The position numbers and the translations under genes are program-made. A stretch of 64,000 nucleotides of DNA from Oligosphaera ethanolica (GTDB taxonomy: Bacteria > Verrucomicrobiota > Lentisphaeria > Oligosphaerales > Oligosphaeraceae): positions 4,004,227 through 4,068,226 of the forward strand of contig NZ_JAUSVL010000001.1 in assembly GCF_030814695.1 (NCBI RefSeq), given 5' to 3'. Below are positions 35,336 to 43,869 of the stretch, in pieces. The notes below the pieces were generated by a model. It searched no databases and had not been told where the DNA came from. It worked only from the letters and a program-made list of their open reading frames with translations. Within the stretch, counting starts at the first letter, position 1. Every line of letters begins with the position of its first letter.

Positions 35336-38089
35336 TTACTGGTCGAAGGCGAGGGTGCGGGGGTGATCGTCGCTGAGGAAGAACCAATAGGCGTGGCCGG
35401 TCAGCAGGGGGGTGTTGGGACGCAACGGCGCAAAAGTTGACGCCTTGTTCAGCAAGGCTGCTGTCGTCAGTCCAGTCGGGGGCGCGAACGAGCAATTCTG
35501 GGGCGGGCTGAAGAGATTCCAGCCTGGTTTGAGCAGTACCACGCCGTCTGCTGGGATGCCTGGGATAGGTCCGATGTCAGTGTCGGTTGGCGAATATGCC
35601 CAGTAGCCTTTTTCGGGTAAGAGGGGCGTGTCGCCGCGCTGTCGCCGGAAGCAGCCGTCGTTCCAGTACCAGAGGTCCGTAACGTTATTCGCACTCAGTT
35701 GCGCATATACCTGCGCGGCTGTATGGGCGGTGGTCATCATTGGCATTCCCAGTAAGTTCCACTCTGCGTTGAGGTGCATGGTGTAGCCCGTGGTGGCTGG
35801 CGCCGCGTAGGCGAGTTCCCACTGGCTAGTGGCATCAATGGCGAGAGAGCCATCGGATGTGTTACGAAGATCGATCATGCTGCCGATGGGCTGTTCGTCA
35901 GCGAGACGCTGGAGAAAGACAGCGCGTGTGTTGTCGGCGGCGCGGATGTCACAAGTGAGCGTGACGTCGTCATCGCGGCGGCCAGTGCCGTCAAGTATCA
36001 GCCGCCAGCGGGTGATGCCATTGTTTGGCACTGGACGGATGTCTGTTTGCAGAGGTTGTGCGGATTGCTCGACAAGATATCTGCAGAAATAGGCTTTCTG
36101 TGCCGGTTCCGCCGCTCGGTCCCACGAGTCCATGCCGTTTTCAGCCGAGGGCGTTTCACCGAAGTGCAAGATGATGGACTCGTTGTCGCTATTCCAGGAC
36201 AACTGCAGCTGCATGCGTGCGCCGGGGCGGACGGTTAGGTTTACTGTGGTTGCGTTCGGCGTCCAGTTTTCGGGGTCATCGGGAGTGAAGGCGACATGCA
36301 GCGTATGCGTGCCCGCTGCAAGCAGCGTGCCCGCTGGCGGATCATACACGAAGGCGCCGGGCGTGCTAGCGGCGGCATTAAGCTGTTCAGCCGACAGCAT
36401 TGAGCCGTAGATGACATCGATTGGCGCTGGCCAGGTGATGGCTGGTACTTTTGGTTCGGGGGCGAATTCGGCACTGACGCTGAGGTTTGTCGTGATGTTT
36501 GCGTCGCTGCGCGTTGGCGTGTCCAGGCCGTCGCTCCAGCGGTGGAAGCGGTAGCCGTTGGCGGGGACGGCGGTGACGGGCTGGCCTTGCTGGCCGTAGG
36601 GGACCTGCTGCACGACCTGCGGGAGGCCGTCGATGCTGCCGTTATCGCCGGCGGTGTAGGTCAGGGTGAAGGTGGTCGCGGCGTAGATGGCGGTGAGAAG
36701 CAGGTCGGTGGTTACATTATCAAGGGGGTTGTCCCAGCCGGTGAACGTCCATTCGGGCGGGGTTTGCAGGGTTGGCGCGGTGGCCGCTTTGCCATCTTCG
36801 ATGAACTGCTGCAGGGCGCCGCCACCGTTGTGCGTGCCATGGGGGGCTAGCTCGAACAGCACACGGTGACTTGCGGGCAGAAAGGGCAGCATCTCGGCGA
36901 GTTGCGCGCGTGGTTTGTCGTCCGGGTCTGCCGGATTGGCGGGTTGGATGACGAACAGATGGTCGTAGGGCCACCACGGGCCGGCGGCCCAGTAGGTCCA
37001 GCCTAGAAACACGTCCTGGGCTTCGTTTTGCAGGTAGGCGAGGGTATTGGTCAGGGCCGTCAGGCCGTCGGTGCTGTTGGGGGCGCCGACTTCGCCGAGG
37101 AAGGCCCGGAAATTGTTCTCGCGGCACCATTGGGCAAAGGGCGCGAGTCTATCCGGGCCGATGGTCGGACTGACGACCGCAGTAGACGTTCCTGAATTGT
37201 CTGCGTCAAAATAGAGATGCACTTCGAAGGCGAAATTATCAGCCGGGTCGACGACGCCGTCCATGATGTCGGCGTTGGCGCCGTCGCCCCAGTCGTTGAA
37301 CCAGGAAAAAGCACTGGTCCAGTTGCCGCCGGGAACAAGGATGAGGTTGTTGGCGCCGGTTTGACGAATGGCGGTGATGGCCGCGTTGGCGGCGTCCAGC
37401 CAGGTTGCCACGGGCATATCATGGGGTTCATTGACCAAGCCGAAAATCACCCGGTCGTCGTTTTTGAAGCGTTCGGCGAGGCGCTGCCAAAAGTCGGCAA
37501 AGTGTTCAATGGTGACATCTTCAGAGCTAATCACCTTGTCGTGATAGCGTGCGAAGTTATGTGGGTCGAGAATGACTCGCCCGCCGGAATTGATGATGAA
37601 CCGGACCGTTGGCTCCAGGCGGTTCAGCTCCTCGGCGTCGAGTTCATCGCCGAGCGTGCGTTGCAGGCGTTCCCAGCGGAATGGCAAACGGATCGTATGC
37701 ATGCCGTGACTGAGGAAGTACTCGATGGTCGCTTCGTCTGGGTAGATGTAGTCTCGATTATAGATTCCGGGCAGGCTGCTTTGGCCGAATTCAGCGCCGC
37801 ACAGGTTGATGCCGCGCATGGCCAGGATGGCATTGCGGCTTGCGGCGCGGGAAATTCGGAGGGGTAGCGCGCGATGAGCATTTGCGGGAATGGGGCGTTT
37901 GGCAACGGAGTTTGCCAGTGCTGGGGGCTGATTGTTGCTGTCAAGACTACTGGTAATAGATTGAGCAGAAGTGATCTGTGGCGATGGTGCGACGATGGTG
38001 GCCGCCGGCTGAGCGAGGATTATGGGAAGGGCCACGATGAATACCAGGAGGCTGAGAGAACCTAGTCGCGTCTGCACAGGTGATTTCAT
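35336..38089 (-). CDS. Modular secreted GH5-type cellulase with repeat/Ig-like C-terminal modules
   Basis: 917 residues from the ATG at 38089 (AAGGAG upstream). A signal peptide (LGSLSLLVFIVALPIILAQP) and a low-complexity linker precede the GH5 barrel, which begins ILAMRGINLCGAEFGQSSLP. The acid/base is Glu221 (FGLVNEPHD) and the nucleophile Glu333 (FLGEVGAPN); LPFRWERL, LDPHNFARY and WTYWAAGPWWP match subfamilies of endoglucanases. Then follow an InlB-type beta-repeat (FTLTYTAGDNGSIDGLP ... VPANGYRFHRWSDG), an MBG/Ig-like module (ITWPAPIDVIYGSMLSAEQL) and a tail with two AEWNLLGMP/PGWNLFSPP repeats ending LTGHAYWFF. The enzyme would cleave beta-1,4-glucan outside the cell, anchored by the C-terminal modules. 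It stands alone with its own promoter. Confidence 0.92.
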   Translation of the reverse strand: MKSPVQTRLGSLSLLVFIVALPIILAQPAATIVAPSPQITSAQSITSSLDSNNQPPALANSVAKRPIPANAHRALPLRISRAASRNAILAMRGINLCGAEFGQSSLPGIYNRDYIYPDEATIEYFLSHGMHTIRLPFRWERLQRTLGDELDAEELNRLEPTVRFIINSGGRVILDPHNFARYHDKVISSEDVTIEHFADFWQRLAERFKNDDRVIFGLVNEPHDMPVATWLDAANAAITAIRQTGANNLILVPGGNWTSAFSWFNDWGDGANADIMDGVVDPADNFAFEVHLYFDADNSGTSTAVVSPTIGPDRLAPFAQWCRENNFRAFLGEVGAPNSTDGLTALTNTLAYLQNEAQDVFLGWTYWAAGPWWPYDHLFVIQPANPADPDDKPRAQLAEMLPFLPASHRVLFELAPHGTHNGGGALQQFIEDGKAATAPTLQTPPEWTFTGWDNPLDNVTTDLLLTAIYAATTFTLTYTAGDNGSIDGLPQVVQQVPYGQQGQPVTAVPANGYRFHRWSDGLDTPTRSDANITTNLSVSAEFAPEPKVPAITWPAPIDVIYGSMLSAEQLNAAASTPGAFVYDPPAGTLLAAGTHTLHVAFTPDDPENWTPNATTVNLTVRPGARMQLQLSWNSDNESIILHFGETPSAENGMDSWDRAAEPAQKAYFCRYLVEQSAQPLQTDIRPVPNNGITRWRLILDGTGRRDDDVTLTCDIRAADNTRAVFLQRLADEQPIGSMIDLRNTSDGSLAIDATSQWELAYAAPATTGYTMHLNAEWNLLGMPMMTTAHTAAQVYAQLSANNVTDLWYWNDGCFRRQRGDTPLLPEKGYWAYSPTDTDIGPIPGIPADGVVLLKPGWNLFSPPQNCSFAPPTGLTTAALLNKASTFAPLRPNTPLLTGHAYWFFLSDDHPRTLAFDQ

Positions 38090-38156
38090 GGTGGAGTGCT
38101 CCTTGTGCTGATCGGATGCTGGCGTTGGCTCAACGATAGAAACAAGAGCAATTTGT

Positions 38157-38185
38157 AGTGTAAGACATTCGCGAAAATAACACAA
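38157..38185 (-). promoter_or_regulatory. Promoter of the GH5 gene
   Basis: On the minus strand TTGTGT (38185-38180) and TACACT (38162-38157) are 17 bases apart, about 70 bases upstream of the start at 38089. Confidence 0.5.
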
Positions 38186-38310
38186 GGCATGAAGGTTGAA
38201 TAAAGCAATAACACATTGCTGCAGCGCTCGTAACATCATGCTATCGTGAGGGAATGGCGCCGGTGCAGTCGAGTGCAGGCGATGCAGGTGCCTTGAGAGG
38301 TTGCGGCTGG

Positions 38311-39690
38311 TCAGCGGCGGTTGCTGCGGCCGTCTTCGGGGGGTGGGACGATGCTGTAGGCGCGGATTTTGCGGTAGAGGGTACTGGGGTTGATGCCGAG
38401 GTCGGCGGCGGCCTGGCTGCGGTTGCCGCTATGGCGGCGGAGGGCATTCTCGATGGTTGCTTTTTCCATGGCTGCGAGTAGAAGGTGTCGCGTCTCGCCG
38501 GGGGCGTTGCTGGCTTCGGTTCTGAGGTCGATGGGCAGGTGTTTCATCTCAATGAGTCCCGAGCGGCACAACACAAAGGCCTGCTCGATGATGTTTTCCA
38601 GTTCGCGGACATTGCCAGGAAAGTCGTGTTCCATGAGGCGGGCCATGACTTCGTCGGACACCCCGGCGATATTCTTATTCTGCAAATGATTGAATTTGCT
38701 GATGAGGTGTTCGAGCAGCAGCGGAATGTCTTCGCGGCGCTGCGCCAGCCGGGGGAGTTTGAGGTAAACGACGCGGACGCGGTAGTACAGGTCTTCGCGG
38801 AAAGTGCCCTGGCTGACCAGTTCGGTCAGGTCCTTGTTAGTGGCAGTGATGACTCGCACATCGACGGGTATGGGTTTAATGCCGCCCAGGGGCTCGATTT
38901 CGCGTTCCTGGAGCACGCGAAGGAGGCGGACCTGCATGGCTGGCGAAATATCGCCGATTTCGTCCAGGAAGATGGTGCCGCCGTCGGCGAGGGCAAAGCG
39001 GCCGGGCTTGTCATGGCGGGCGTCGGTGAAGGCGCCGGCCTTGAATCCGAAGAGTTCGCTTTCCAAGAGGGTGTCGGGCAGCGCCGCGCAATTGACTGCT
39101 ATAAAGGGCTTGCCTTTTCGCGGCGAGAGGTGGTGGATGGCGCGGGCAAAGAGCTCTTTGCCGGTGCCGCTGGGGCCTTCAATCAGCACGGTGGACGAAC
39201 TGGCTGCAATTTGTGGCAGGATATCAAACAGCTGGGTCATTATGGGGCTGCGGCCGATGATGTCCTCGAAGCTGTATCGCGCCTGGAGTTCTTTGCGTAG
39301 TTGTTCGACTTGGGTCAGGTCCTGGAAGGTCTCGACGCCGCCGATGATGGCGCCTGTGGGGTCTTTGAGCAGCGCTGTGGCGATGCGAATTGGCAGACGT
39401 TGGCCGCGCTGGTTGACAATATGGGCGGTCGCGTCGACCACCGGCGTGCCGCTGTCGATGGTCCGGCGCAAGGCGCAGTTTTTTTCGCAGATGCTAGCTC
39501 GGAAGACCTCCGAACAGCGGCAGCCTAATGCCTGCTCGCGCGGAATGCCGGTGAGCTGCTCGGCAGCGTGATTGAAGCTGGTGATGCGCCAATTCCGGTC
39601 CACGGTGAAAACGCCCTCGTTGAGCGAATCCAAGATGGTGAATTCCAGCGGATTGAAGTCCACCGATGCTGATTCTTTGCGTTTGCTCAT
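38311..39690 (-). CDS. Sigma-54-dependent activator with Cys-rich PAS sensor
   Basis: 459 residues, GGAGG upstream of the ATG. Residues about 15-130 are a PAS domain with four cysteines spaced C57-x-C59-x8-C68-x3-C72 (GCRCSEVF, then ICEKNC), a likely metal or iron-sulfur ligand set. The AAA+ domain has Walker A GPSGTGKE at 172-179, Walker B TIFLDEIGD and the arginine finger region FREDLYYRVRV. The sigma-54 contact loop reads GAFTDA instead of GAFTGA, a known kind of variation. A Fis-type HTH (RSQAAADLGINPSTLYRKI) ends the protein. It is divergent from a NifX-like gene whose upstream region carries a -24/-12 element, so it probably activates that gene in response to redox or metal state. Confidence 0.93.
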   Translation of the reverse strand: MSKRKESASVDFNPLEFTILDSLNEGVFTVDRNWRITSFNHAAEQLTGIPREQALGCRCSEVFRASICEKNCALRRTIDSGTPVVDATAHIVNQRGQRLPIRIATALLKDPTGAIIGGVETFQDLTQVEQLRKELQARYSFEDIIGRSPIMTQLFDILPQIAASSSTVLIEGPSGTGKELFARAIHHLSPRKGKPFIAVNCAALPDTLLESELFGFKAGAFTDARHDKPGRFALADGGTIFLDEIGDISPAMQVRLLRVLQEREIEPLGGIKPIPVDVRVITATNKDLTELVSQGTFREDLYYRVRVVYLKLPRLAQRREDIPLLLEHLISKFNHLQNKNIAGVSDEVMARLMEHDFPGNVRELENIIEQAFVLCRSGLIEMKHLPIDLRTEASNAPGETRHLLLAAMEKATIENALRRHSGNRSQAAADLGINPSTLYRKIRAYSIVPPPEDGRSNRR

Positions 39691-39936
39691 GGCGTGGCCT
39701 CCGTTGTGGCGCGATGACAGGTTGCCGTGGGCAGGAAGATATGCTGGATCGGGCGTCGCGCGGCGGGAGATTTTGGTTGATGGGTAGAAAAAGGGGCGCT
39801 AGTGTTGCAAAATACATGGTTATGTAGTTAGTACTATATCATATTGCACGACTATAAGCAATTTGCATGGCCAATAAGACCTTTGCTAGGTGGGATTTGA
39901 GCAGGGCGCGGTGAATTTTTATAGTCAACTTTCTTT

Positions 39937-39953
39937 CTGGCATGTCTTCTGCT
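39937..39953 (+). promoter_or_regulatory. Candidate sigma-54 (-24/-12) promoter of the NifX-like gene
   Basis: CTGGCATGTCTTCTGCT keeps the invariant GG-N10-GC spacing and differs from the TGGCACG-N4-TTGCT consensus at two positions. The predicted start of transcription is close to the ATG at 39965, so the transcript would be leaderless or nearly so. Support comes mainly from the divergent sigma-54 activator. Confidence 0.45.
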
Positions 39954-39964
39954 GATATACAAGC

Positions 39965-40351
39965 ATGACCAAGATAGCAATACCACATTGGCAGGGCCGA
40001 GTCAGTCCGGTGTTTGATGTCGCCGCGCAAGTGATGCTGGTTGACGTGAATGCCGGGGGCTTGACGGTGTTAGGCGACGTTGAGTTGGGCGTTGAGGACG
40101 CGCAGCAGCGTGCGGCGCTTTTGGCGGCAGCGGGTGTGGAGGTTTTAGTGTGCGGGGCCATATCTTGGCCCGTCGAGGCAGCCGTCAAGGCGGCAGATAT
40201 TGAGGTGATATCTCAGATATGCGGTGGTGTCGAGCAGGTGATCAAGGCTTATGCCGGTGGGCGTTTGGGACAGCGCCAGTATGTGATGCCGGGTTGTTAT
40301 GGCCGCCGTTGTCATCGTCGTGGCTATCGCGGCGGTCGCGGCGGTGGTTGA
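39965..40351 (+). CDS. Dinitrogenase iron-molybdenum cofactor (NifX/NifB C-terminal) family protein
   Basis: 128 residues. The start TKIAIPHWQGRVSPVFDVAA is the standard opening of the family, and GVEVLVCGAISWPVEAAVKA with SQICGGVEQVIKAYAGGRLG match its core, an RNase-H-like fold that binds FeMo-cofactor precursors or other metal clusters. The tail is rich in Gly, Arg, Cys and His (CYGRRCHRRGYRGGRGGG). Standalone members in anaerobes without nitrogenase accompany DUF5320 proteins and are thought to act in iron-sulfur or metal handling; no nif gene is in the window. No ribosome site precedes the ATG. The next gene starts 93 bases on. Confidence 0.92.
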   Translation: MTKIAIPHWQGRVSPVFDVAAQVMLVDVNAGGLTVLGDVELGVEDAQQRAALLAAAGVEVLVCGAISWPVEAAVKAADIEVISQICGGVEQVIKAYAGGRLGQRQYVMPGCYGRRCHRRGYRGGRGGG

Positions 40352-40444
40352 CAATAATGTGTGGTGATGACGTCGAACTGCAGCGGCGGCTGTCACCAAA
40401 AGGAAAACGGTACGAAATCACAGTAAGCTGAAAGGAGCATTATT

Positions 40445-40807
40445 ATGCCAAGAGGAAATGGAACCGGCCCCATGGGAATGGGGCCAATGACGGGTCGTGG
40501 CGCGGGCTATTGCGCCGGATTTGCGGCGCCGGGCTACATGAACCCGCAAGTGGGCGGTCGCGGTATGGGCGGCGGCTTTGGTCGCGGGTTGGGCGGCGGC
40601 TTTGGCTGCGGTGCGGGCTTCGGCTTCGGTCGTGGCTTTGGTCGCGGTGCGGCGGCTTGGGGCGTCCCGGTGGCACCGGCGGCGCCGCTGGCGCCTGACC
40701 AAGAACGAACGGTTTTGCGCAACCAGCTGGCTGGTTTGGAACAGACCGTCGCTGATCTTCGCCAGCGTTTGACCGAATTGGAGGACGGTAGCGCCGAAAA
40801 CAAGTAA
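40445..40807 (+). CDS. DUF5320 domain protein
   Basis: 120 residues, with AAAGGAG six to seven bases before the ATG. The N-terminus MPRGNGTGPMGMGPMTGRGA followed by GYCAGF is the DUF5320 signature. A Gly/Phe/Arg-rich stretch (about residues 38-72) is followed by a C-terminal coiled coil (LRNQLAGLEQTVADLRQRLT). The family has no proven function and is regularly encoded beside NifX-like proteins, as here. Probably cytoplasmic; oligomerisation through the coiled coil is likely. Confidence 0.92.
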   Translation: MPRGNGTGPMGMGPMTGRGAGYCAGFAAPGYMNPQVGGRGMGGGFGRGLGGGFGCGAGFGFGRGFGRGAAAWGVPVAPAAPLAPDQERTVLRNQLAGLEQTVADLRQRLTELEDGSAENK

Positions 40808-40832
40808 TCGCCGCATAAGGCGATACTTACCT

Positions 40833-40872
40833 GCCCGGGATATCCAGTAGGATTTCCCGGGCGGTTTTTTTT
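40833..40872 (+). terminator. Rho-independent terminator after the DUF5320 gene
   Basis: GCCCGGGA (40833-40840) pairs with TCCCGGGC (40855-40862), extended inward by ATCC/GGAT, and is followed by GG and eight T. It is 25 bases after the stop codon. Confidence 0.9.
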
Positions 40873-40891
40873 GCGCGCCATCGCGAAGGGG

Positions 40892-41590
40892 GCGGACCTG
40901 CGTGTCCGCTCTTTTTTTCTCACGCGAAGGCGCGAAGGCGCGAAGAAGACAAAAATGAGGCGGCCGGTCTTGCCGCTGCGCGGCAATTCTGGCCGCCGAT
41001 GGAAGGCGCGATGTCGGGGCGGACCTGCGTGTCCGCTCTTTTTTTCTCACGCGAAGGCGCGGTGTCGGGGCGGACCTGCGTGTCCGCTCTTTTTTTCTCA
41101 CGCGAAGGCGCGAAGGCGCGAAGAAGACAAAAATGAGGCGGCCGGTCTTGCCGCTGCGCGGCAATTCTGGCCGCCGATGGAAGGCGCGATGTCGGGGCGG
41201 ACCTGCGTGTCCGCTCTTTTTTTCTCACGCGAAGGCGCGGTGTCGGGGCGGACCTGCGTGTCCGCTCTTTTTTTCTCACGCGAAGGCGCGAAGGCGCGAA
41301 GAAGACAAAAATGAGGCGGCCGGTCTTGCCGCTGCGCGGCAATTCTGGCCGCCGATGGAAGGCGCGATGTCGGGGCGGACCTGCGTGTCCGCTCTTTTTT
41401 TCTCACGCGAAGGCGCGGTGTCGGGGCGGACCTGCGTGTCCGCTCTTTTTTTCTCACGCGAAGGCGCGAAGGCGCGAAGAAGACAAAAATGAGGCGGCCG
41501 GTCTTGCCGCTGCGCGGCAATTCTGGCCGCCGATGGAAGGCGCGATGTCGGGGCGGACCTGCGTGTCCGCTCTTATTTTCTCACGCGAAG
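40892..41590 (+). repeat. 178-base tandem array with eight terminator-like hairpins
   Basis: The unit repeats with exact 178-base period (the word AAAAATGAGGCGGCCGG starts at 40951, 41129, 41307 and 41485). The hairpin GCGGACCTGCGTGTCCGC followed by TCTTTTTTT occurs at 40892, 41019, 41070, 41197, 41248, 41375, 41426 and 41553, alternately 127 and 51 bases apart. Between them lie CACGCGAAGGCGCGAAGG repeats and a TTGCCGCTGCGCGGCAA palindrome. The open frames through it repeat in step and are not considered genes. Confidence 0.95.
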
Positions 41591-41670
41591 GCGCTTCTGC
41601 CGCTTTGCGGCGATGAAAAGCCCTGCTGTTTTGTAGGGGGAAAAAGCGGCAAGAAAATCGTTGAGTTAAG

Positions 41671-41806
41671 AGCATTGGTCCCAGAGGTCCAATCCATGGG
41701 ACCATGCCTTATGAGTTGTGAGTCCTCGCCCCAGTGCCGTTGCCAATCAGTCCCACTGGTCCAGGGCGTGTCCTGGGGCCGGCTGTTATCAATGATTGAC
41801 CGATTA
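41671..41806 (-). repeat. Inverted, diverged copy of repeat A
   Basis: GGTCCAATCCATGGGACCAT, AGTCCTCGCCCCAG and CAATCAGTCCCACTGG are reverse complements of the words in the 12603-13105 cluster. It ends at ATGATTGACCGATTA, the same end word as near 13129. Confidence 0.65.
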
Positions 41807-41839
41807 CGTTTTGTGAACGAAAACGCGGATGCCTATGGT

Positions 41840-41867
41840 TTGCGAGATGTATTTTATCGGCTATAAT
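41840..41867 (+). promoter_or_regulatory. Promoter of the AAA/DUF4143 gene with overlapping inverted repeat
   Basis: TTGCGA (41840-41845) and TATAAT (41862-41867) are 16 bases apart. The arms CGGCTA (41858-41863) and TAGCCG (41885-41890) flank the expected transcription start, a plausible operator. Confidence 0.5.
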
Positions 41868-41929
41868 TAGCTATTGATGCATATTAGCCGAAAAAAGATT
41901 GTGCGGCCAAACTGTGAAAGGAGGTCATC

Positions 41930-43156
41930 GTGTACATAGAGCGGGCGTTGCGGGAGGCGTTTTTGCGTGGAAGCGATTATTTTCCGGCGATGTTGTTGGT
42001 TGGTCCTCGTCAGGTTGGGAAGACGACTTTTCTGCGTCACCTATCATCGTCGGAACGCAAGTACGTCACCTTGGACAACATGCTTGATCGTGATTTTGCC
42101 AAGCGCGATCCGGCGGGTTTTTTGGAGCGTTATGGGGCGCCGGTCCTGATAGATGAAATTCAGTACGCACCGGAGCTTCTGCCCTACCTCAAGATCGCGA
42201 TCGACCAGGCTCGGCATGACCATGCCGAGAAGGCGCGCAACATGTTTTGGCTGACGGGCTCGCAGCAGTTCCAGATGATGAAGGGGGTCAGTGAATCGCT
42301 GGCGGGGCGGATAGGCATTTTGGAGATGTTGGGCTTGTCTCAGCGTGAGATGAGCTCAAGCGCAACGGTACCTTTTTTGCCGGACAATGAGTTTTTGGCG
42401 GGGCCGCGGCCAATGACGACGCCGGAGCTTTTTGAGCGGATATTCCTGGGGAGCTTTCCGGGCATGGTTCAAGGCGGCAGTGAGCAGCGCGAGCTGTTTT
42501 ATTCATCATACGTGCAGACCTATCTGGAACGAGATATTCGGGATTTGGGCAGTGTGGGTGATTTGGACCGTTTTTTTCGTTTTCTGCGTTCGGTGGCGGC
42601 GCGGACGGCGCAGCTGTTGAACTACGCGGAACTCAGCCGTGATGCGGACATCTCAATCGCGACGGCCAAGAGCTGGCTGAGCATACTTGAGGCGTCCAAT
42701 TTGGTGTTTCTGCTGGAGCCTTATGCCAACAATCTGACCTCACGGCTGGTCAAGTCACCGAAACTGTATCTGCTGGATACAGGCCTGGCAGCATTTCTGA
42801 CGCAGTGGCCGACGGCGGCGGTGCTGGAAACCGGGGCGATGTCGGGGGCATTTTTCGAGACGTGGTGCCTGGCAGAAATTCTGAAGAGCTATTACAACAG
42901 TGGCAAGACGCGGCCGGGGTTGTTTTTTTATCGTGACAAAGACATGAAGGAGATCGACCTACTGATAGAGCAAAATGGCAGGTTGTATCCGGTGGAATTA
43001 AAAAAGACGGCGACGCCGCGGCGTGATGACAGTCGGCATTTTCAAGTTCTGCGGCGTTTCAAGAAAGAAATTGGCATGGGTGCGGTGGTGTGCATGTATC
43101 CGGAGGTCTATCCCTGTGGGGTGGACTGCCGCTTCATCCCGGCGCCGCTACTCTGA
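41930..43156 (+). CDS. AAA-family ATPase with DUF4143
   Basis: 408 residues. The start is a GTG at 41930 five bases after a perfect AAAGGAGGT ribosome site. Walker A is LVGPRQVGKTTFLRHL (residues about 23-38), Walker B PVLIDEIQYAPEL, and WLTGSQQFQMM is the sensor motif of AAA_14 proteins. The C-terminal DUF4143 part has YVQTYLERDIRDLGSVGDLD, SRDADISIATAKSWLSILEA and a PD-(D/E)xK-like tail (FYRDKDMKEIDLLIEQNG ... PVELKKT). These are common single-gene ATPases of unclear function in anaerobes, sometimes proposed to be nuclease-linked or toxin-antitoxin-like; the DUF4143 nuclease-like motif D-x-E-x-K is present. Monocistronic with its own promoter. Confidence 0.92.
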   Translation: MYIERALREAFLRGSDYFPAMLLVGPRQVGKTTFLRHLSSSERKYVTLDNMLDRDFAKRDPAGFLERYGAPVLIDEIQYAPELLPYLKIAIDQARHDHAEKARNMFWLTGSQQFQMMKGVSESLAGRIGILEMLGLSQREMSSSATVPFLPDNEFLAGPRPMTTPELFERIFLGSFPGMVQGGSEQRELFYSSYVQTYLERDIRDLGSVGDLDRFFRFLRSVAARTAQLLNYAELSRDADISIATAKSWLSILEASNLVFLLEPYANNLTSRLVKSPKLYLLDTGLAAFLTQWPTAAVLETGAMSGAFFETWCLAEILKSYYNSGKTRPGLFFYRDKDMKEIDLLIEQNGRLYPVELKKTATPRRDDSRHFQVLRRFKKEIGMGAVVCMYPEVYPCGVDCRFIPAPLL

Positions 43157-43369
43157 GGGGCGAGGTGTGGGGACGCCGTGCGTAATGATGCCAAGCGTTC
43201 CGGCAGCCCTTTGTTTTGCAACGGCGAAGGTTGAAAGCTTGCAGCACGGCATGAAGACGGGCGCGTCACCATCGGCGAGAATGGCGCGGACGGATTTATG
43301 AGCCCCAGTCCCGTGAGGAGGGGATGGGGCGGACAGAGTGGACAGGGTGGACGAGGTGGGTTTGCCGGT

Positions 43370-43663
43370 TTATGGCTGTCGCCACTGGCCGTTGTTGGCT
43401 GCGAAGGCCGCGAAGATGCGGAGTTTGCGTGCCAGCGGGGTGTTATGGAGGCGTTGCATGTGGGTGTATGCCTGCAAGGCGACGGTGAAATTGCCGGCGG
43501 CGGCGTGGCTGGTGCCGATTTGTTGACGAAGTTTGGCGGCGGCGAGTACGACGTGGAGGTCTTTGAGGGCAGTGCCGCAGCGGGGACAGGTATCTGGCAG
43601 TTCATCGGCGGTGCCGAGGTTTTTGCGGCAGGTCGGGCATTTGATGGGCGTATCGTCGTACAT
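43370..43663 (-). CDS. Small zinc-ribbon protein downstream of the Hsp70 gene
   Basis: 97 residues. Two CxxC pairs, KCPTCRKNLG and DTCPRCGTAL, form a zinc ribbon in residues about 9-33; the rest is helical (AAKLRQQIGTSHAAAGNFTV, LQAYTHMQRLHNTPLARKLR), like a single TPR-type hairpin. Ribosome site is weak (AAGG). It follows the Hsp70 gene after 206 bases on the same strand and could be the end of that operon. Zinc ribbons in chaperone loci often bind unfolded client proteins. Function unknown; the composition and adjacency make it a credible gene. Confidence 0.65.
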   Translation of the reverse strand: MYDDTPIKCPTCRKNLGTADELPDTCPRCGTALKDLHVVLAAAKLRQQIGTSHAAAGNFTVALQAYTHMQRLHNTPLARKLRIFAAFAANNGQWRQP

Positions 43664-43869
43664 GTGGCATGGGCCTTGAGGTCAGAGGTGAGGGTGGACA
43701 GAGGCAGTTCTGGTGCGGTTAGGACTTCGTAACAACAGTTGGTCAGCGAGTCAGAGCAACGCTGGGTAGGGCTTGCTCCCCCGTGCGGTCGAGGCACGGC
43801 GCGAAGGCGCGGGAAAGCAAGTGGTGCTTGCCTGGCGGTCGGAAGGGCACACACGCCGCTTCGGTGCGC

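Noticed and set aside
34831..35495. RTD/GSD tripeptide-repeat proteins around the 9-base array
   Set aside because: A nine-base unit always gives three-residue repeats in every frame; no start signals.
38311..40872. Nitrogen-fixation locus
   Set aside because: Only a NifX-like protein and DUF5320 are present; no nifH, D, K, E, N or B. Such pairs are common in non-fixing anaerobes.
40892..41590. CRISPR array
   Set aside because: Units are 178 bases without short unique spacers, and there are no cas genes.
40871..41705. Repetitive proteins encoded by the 178-base array (both strands)
   Set aside because: Frames repeat in step with the DNA unit and contain terminator-like hairpins; no ribosome sites or known domains.
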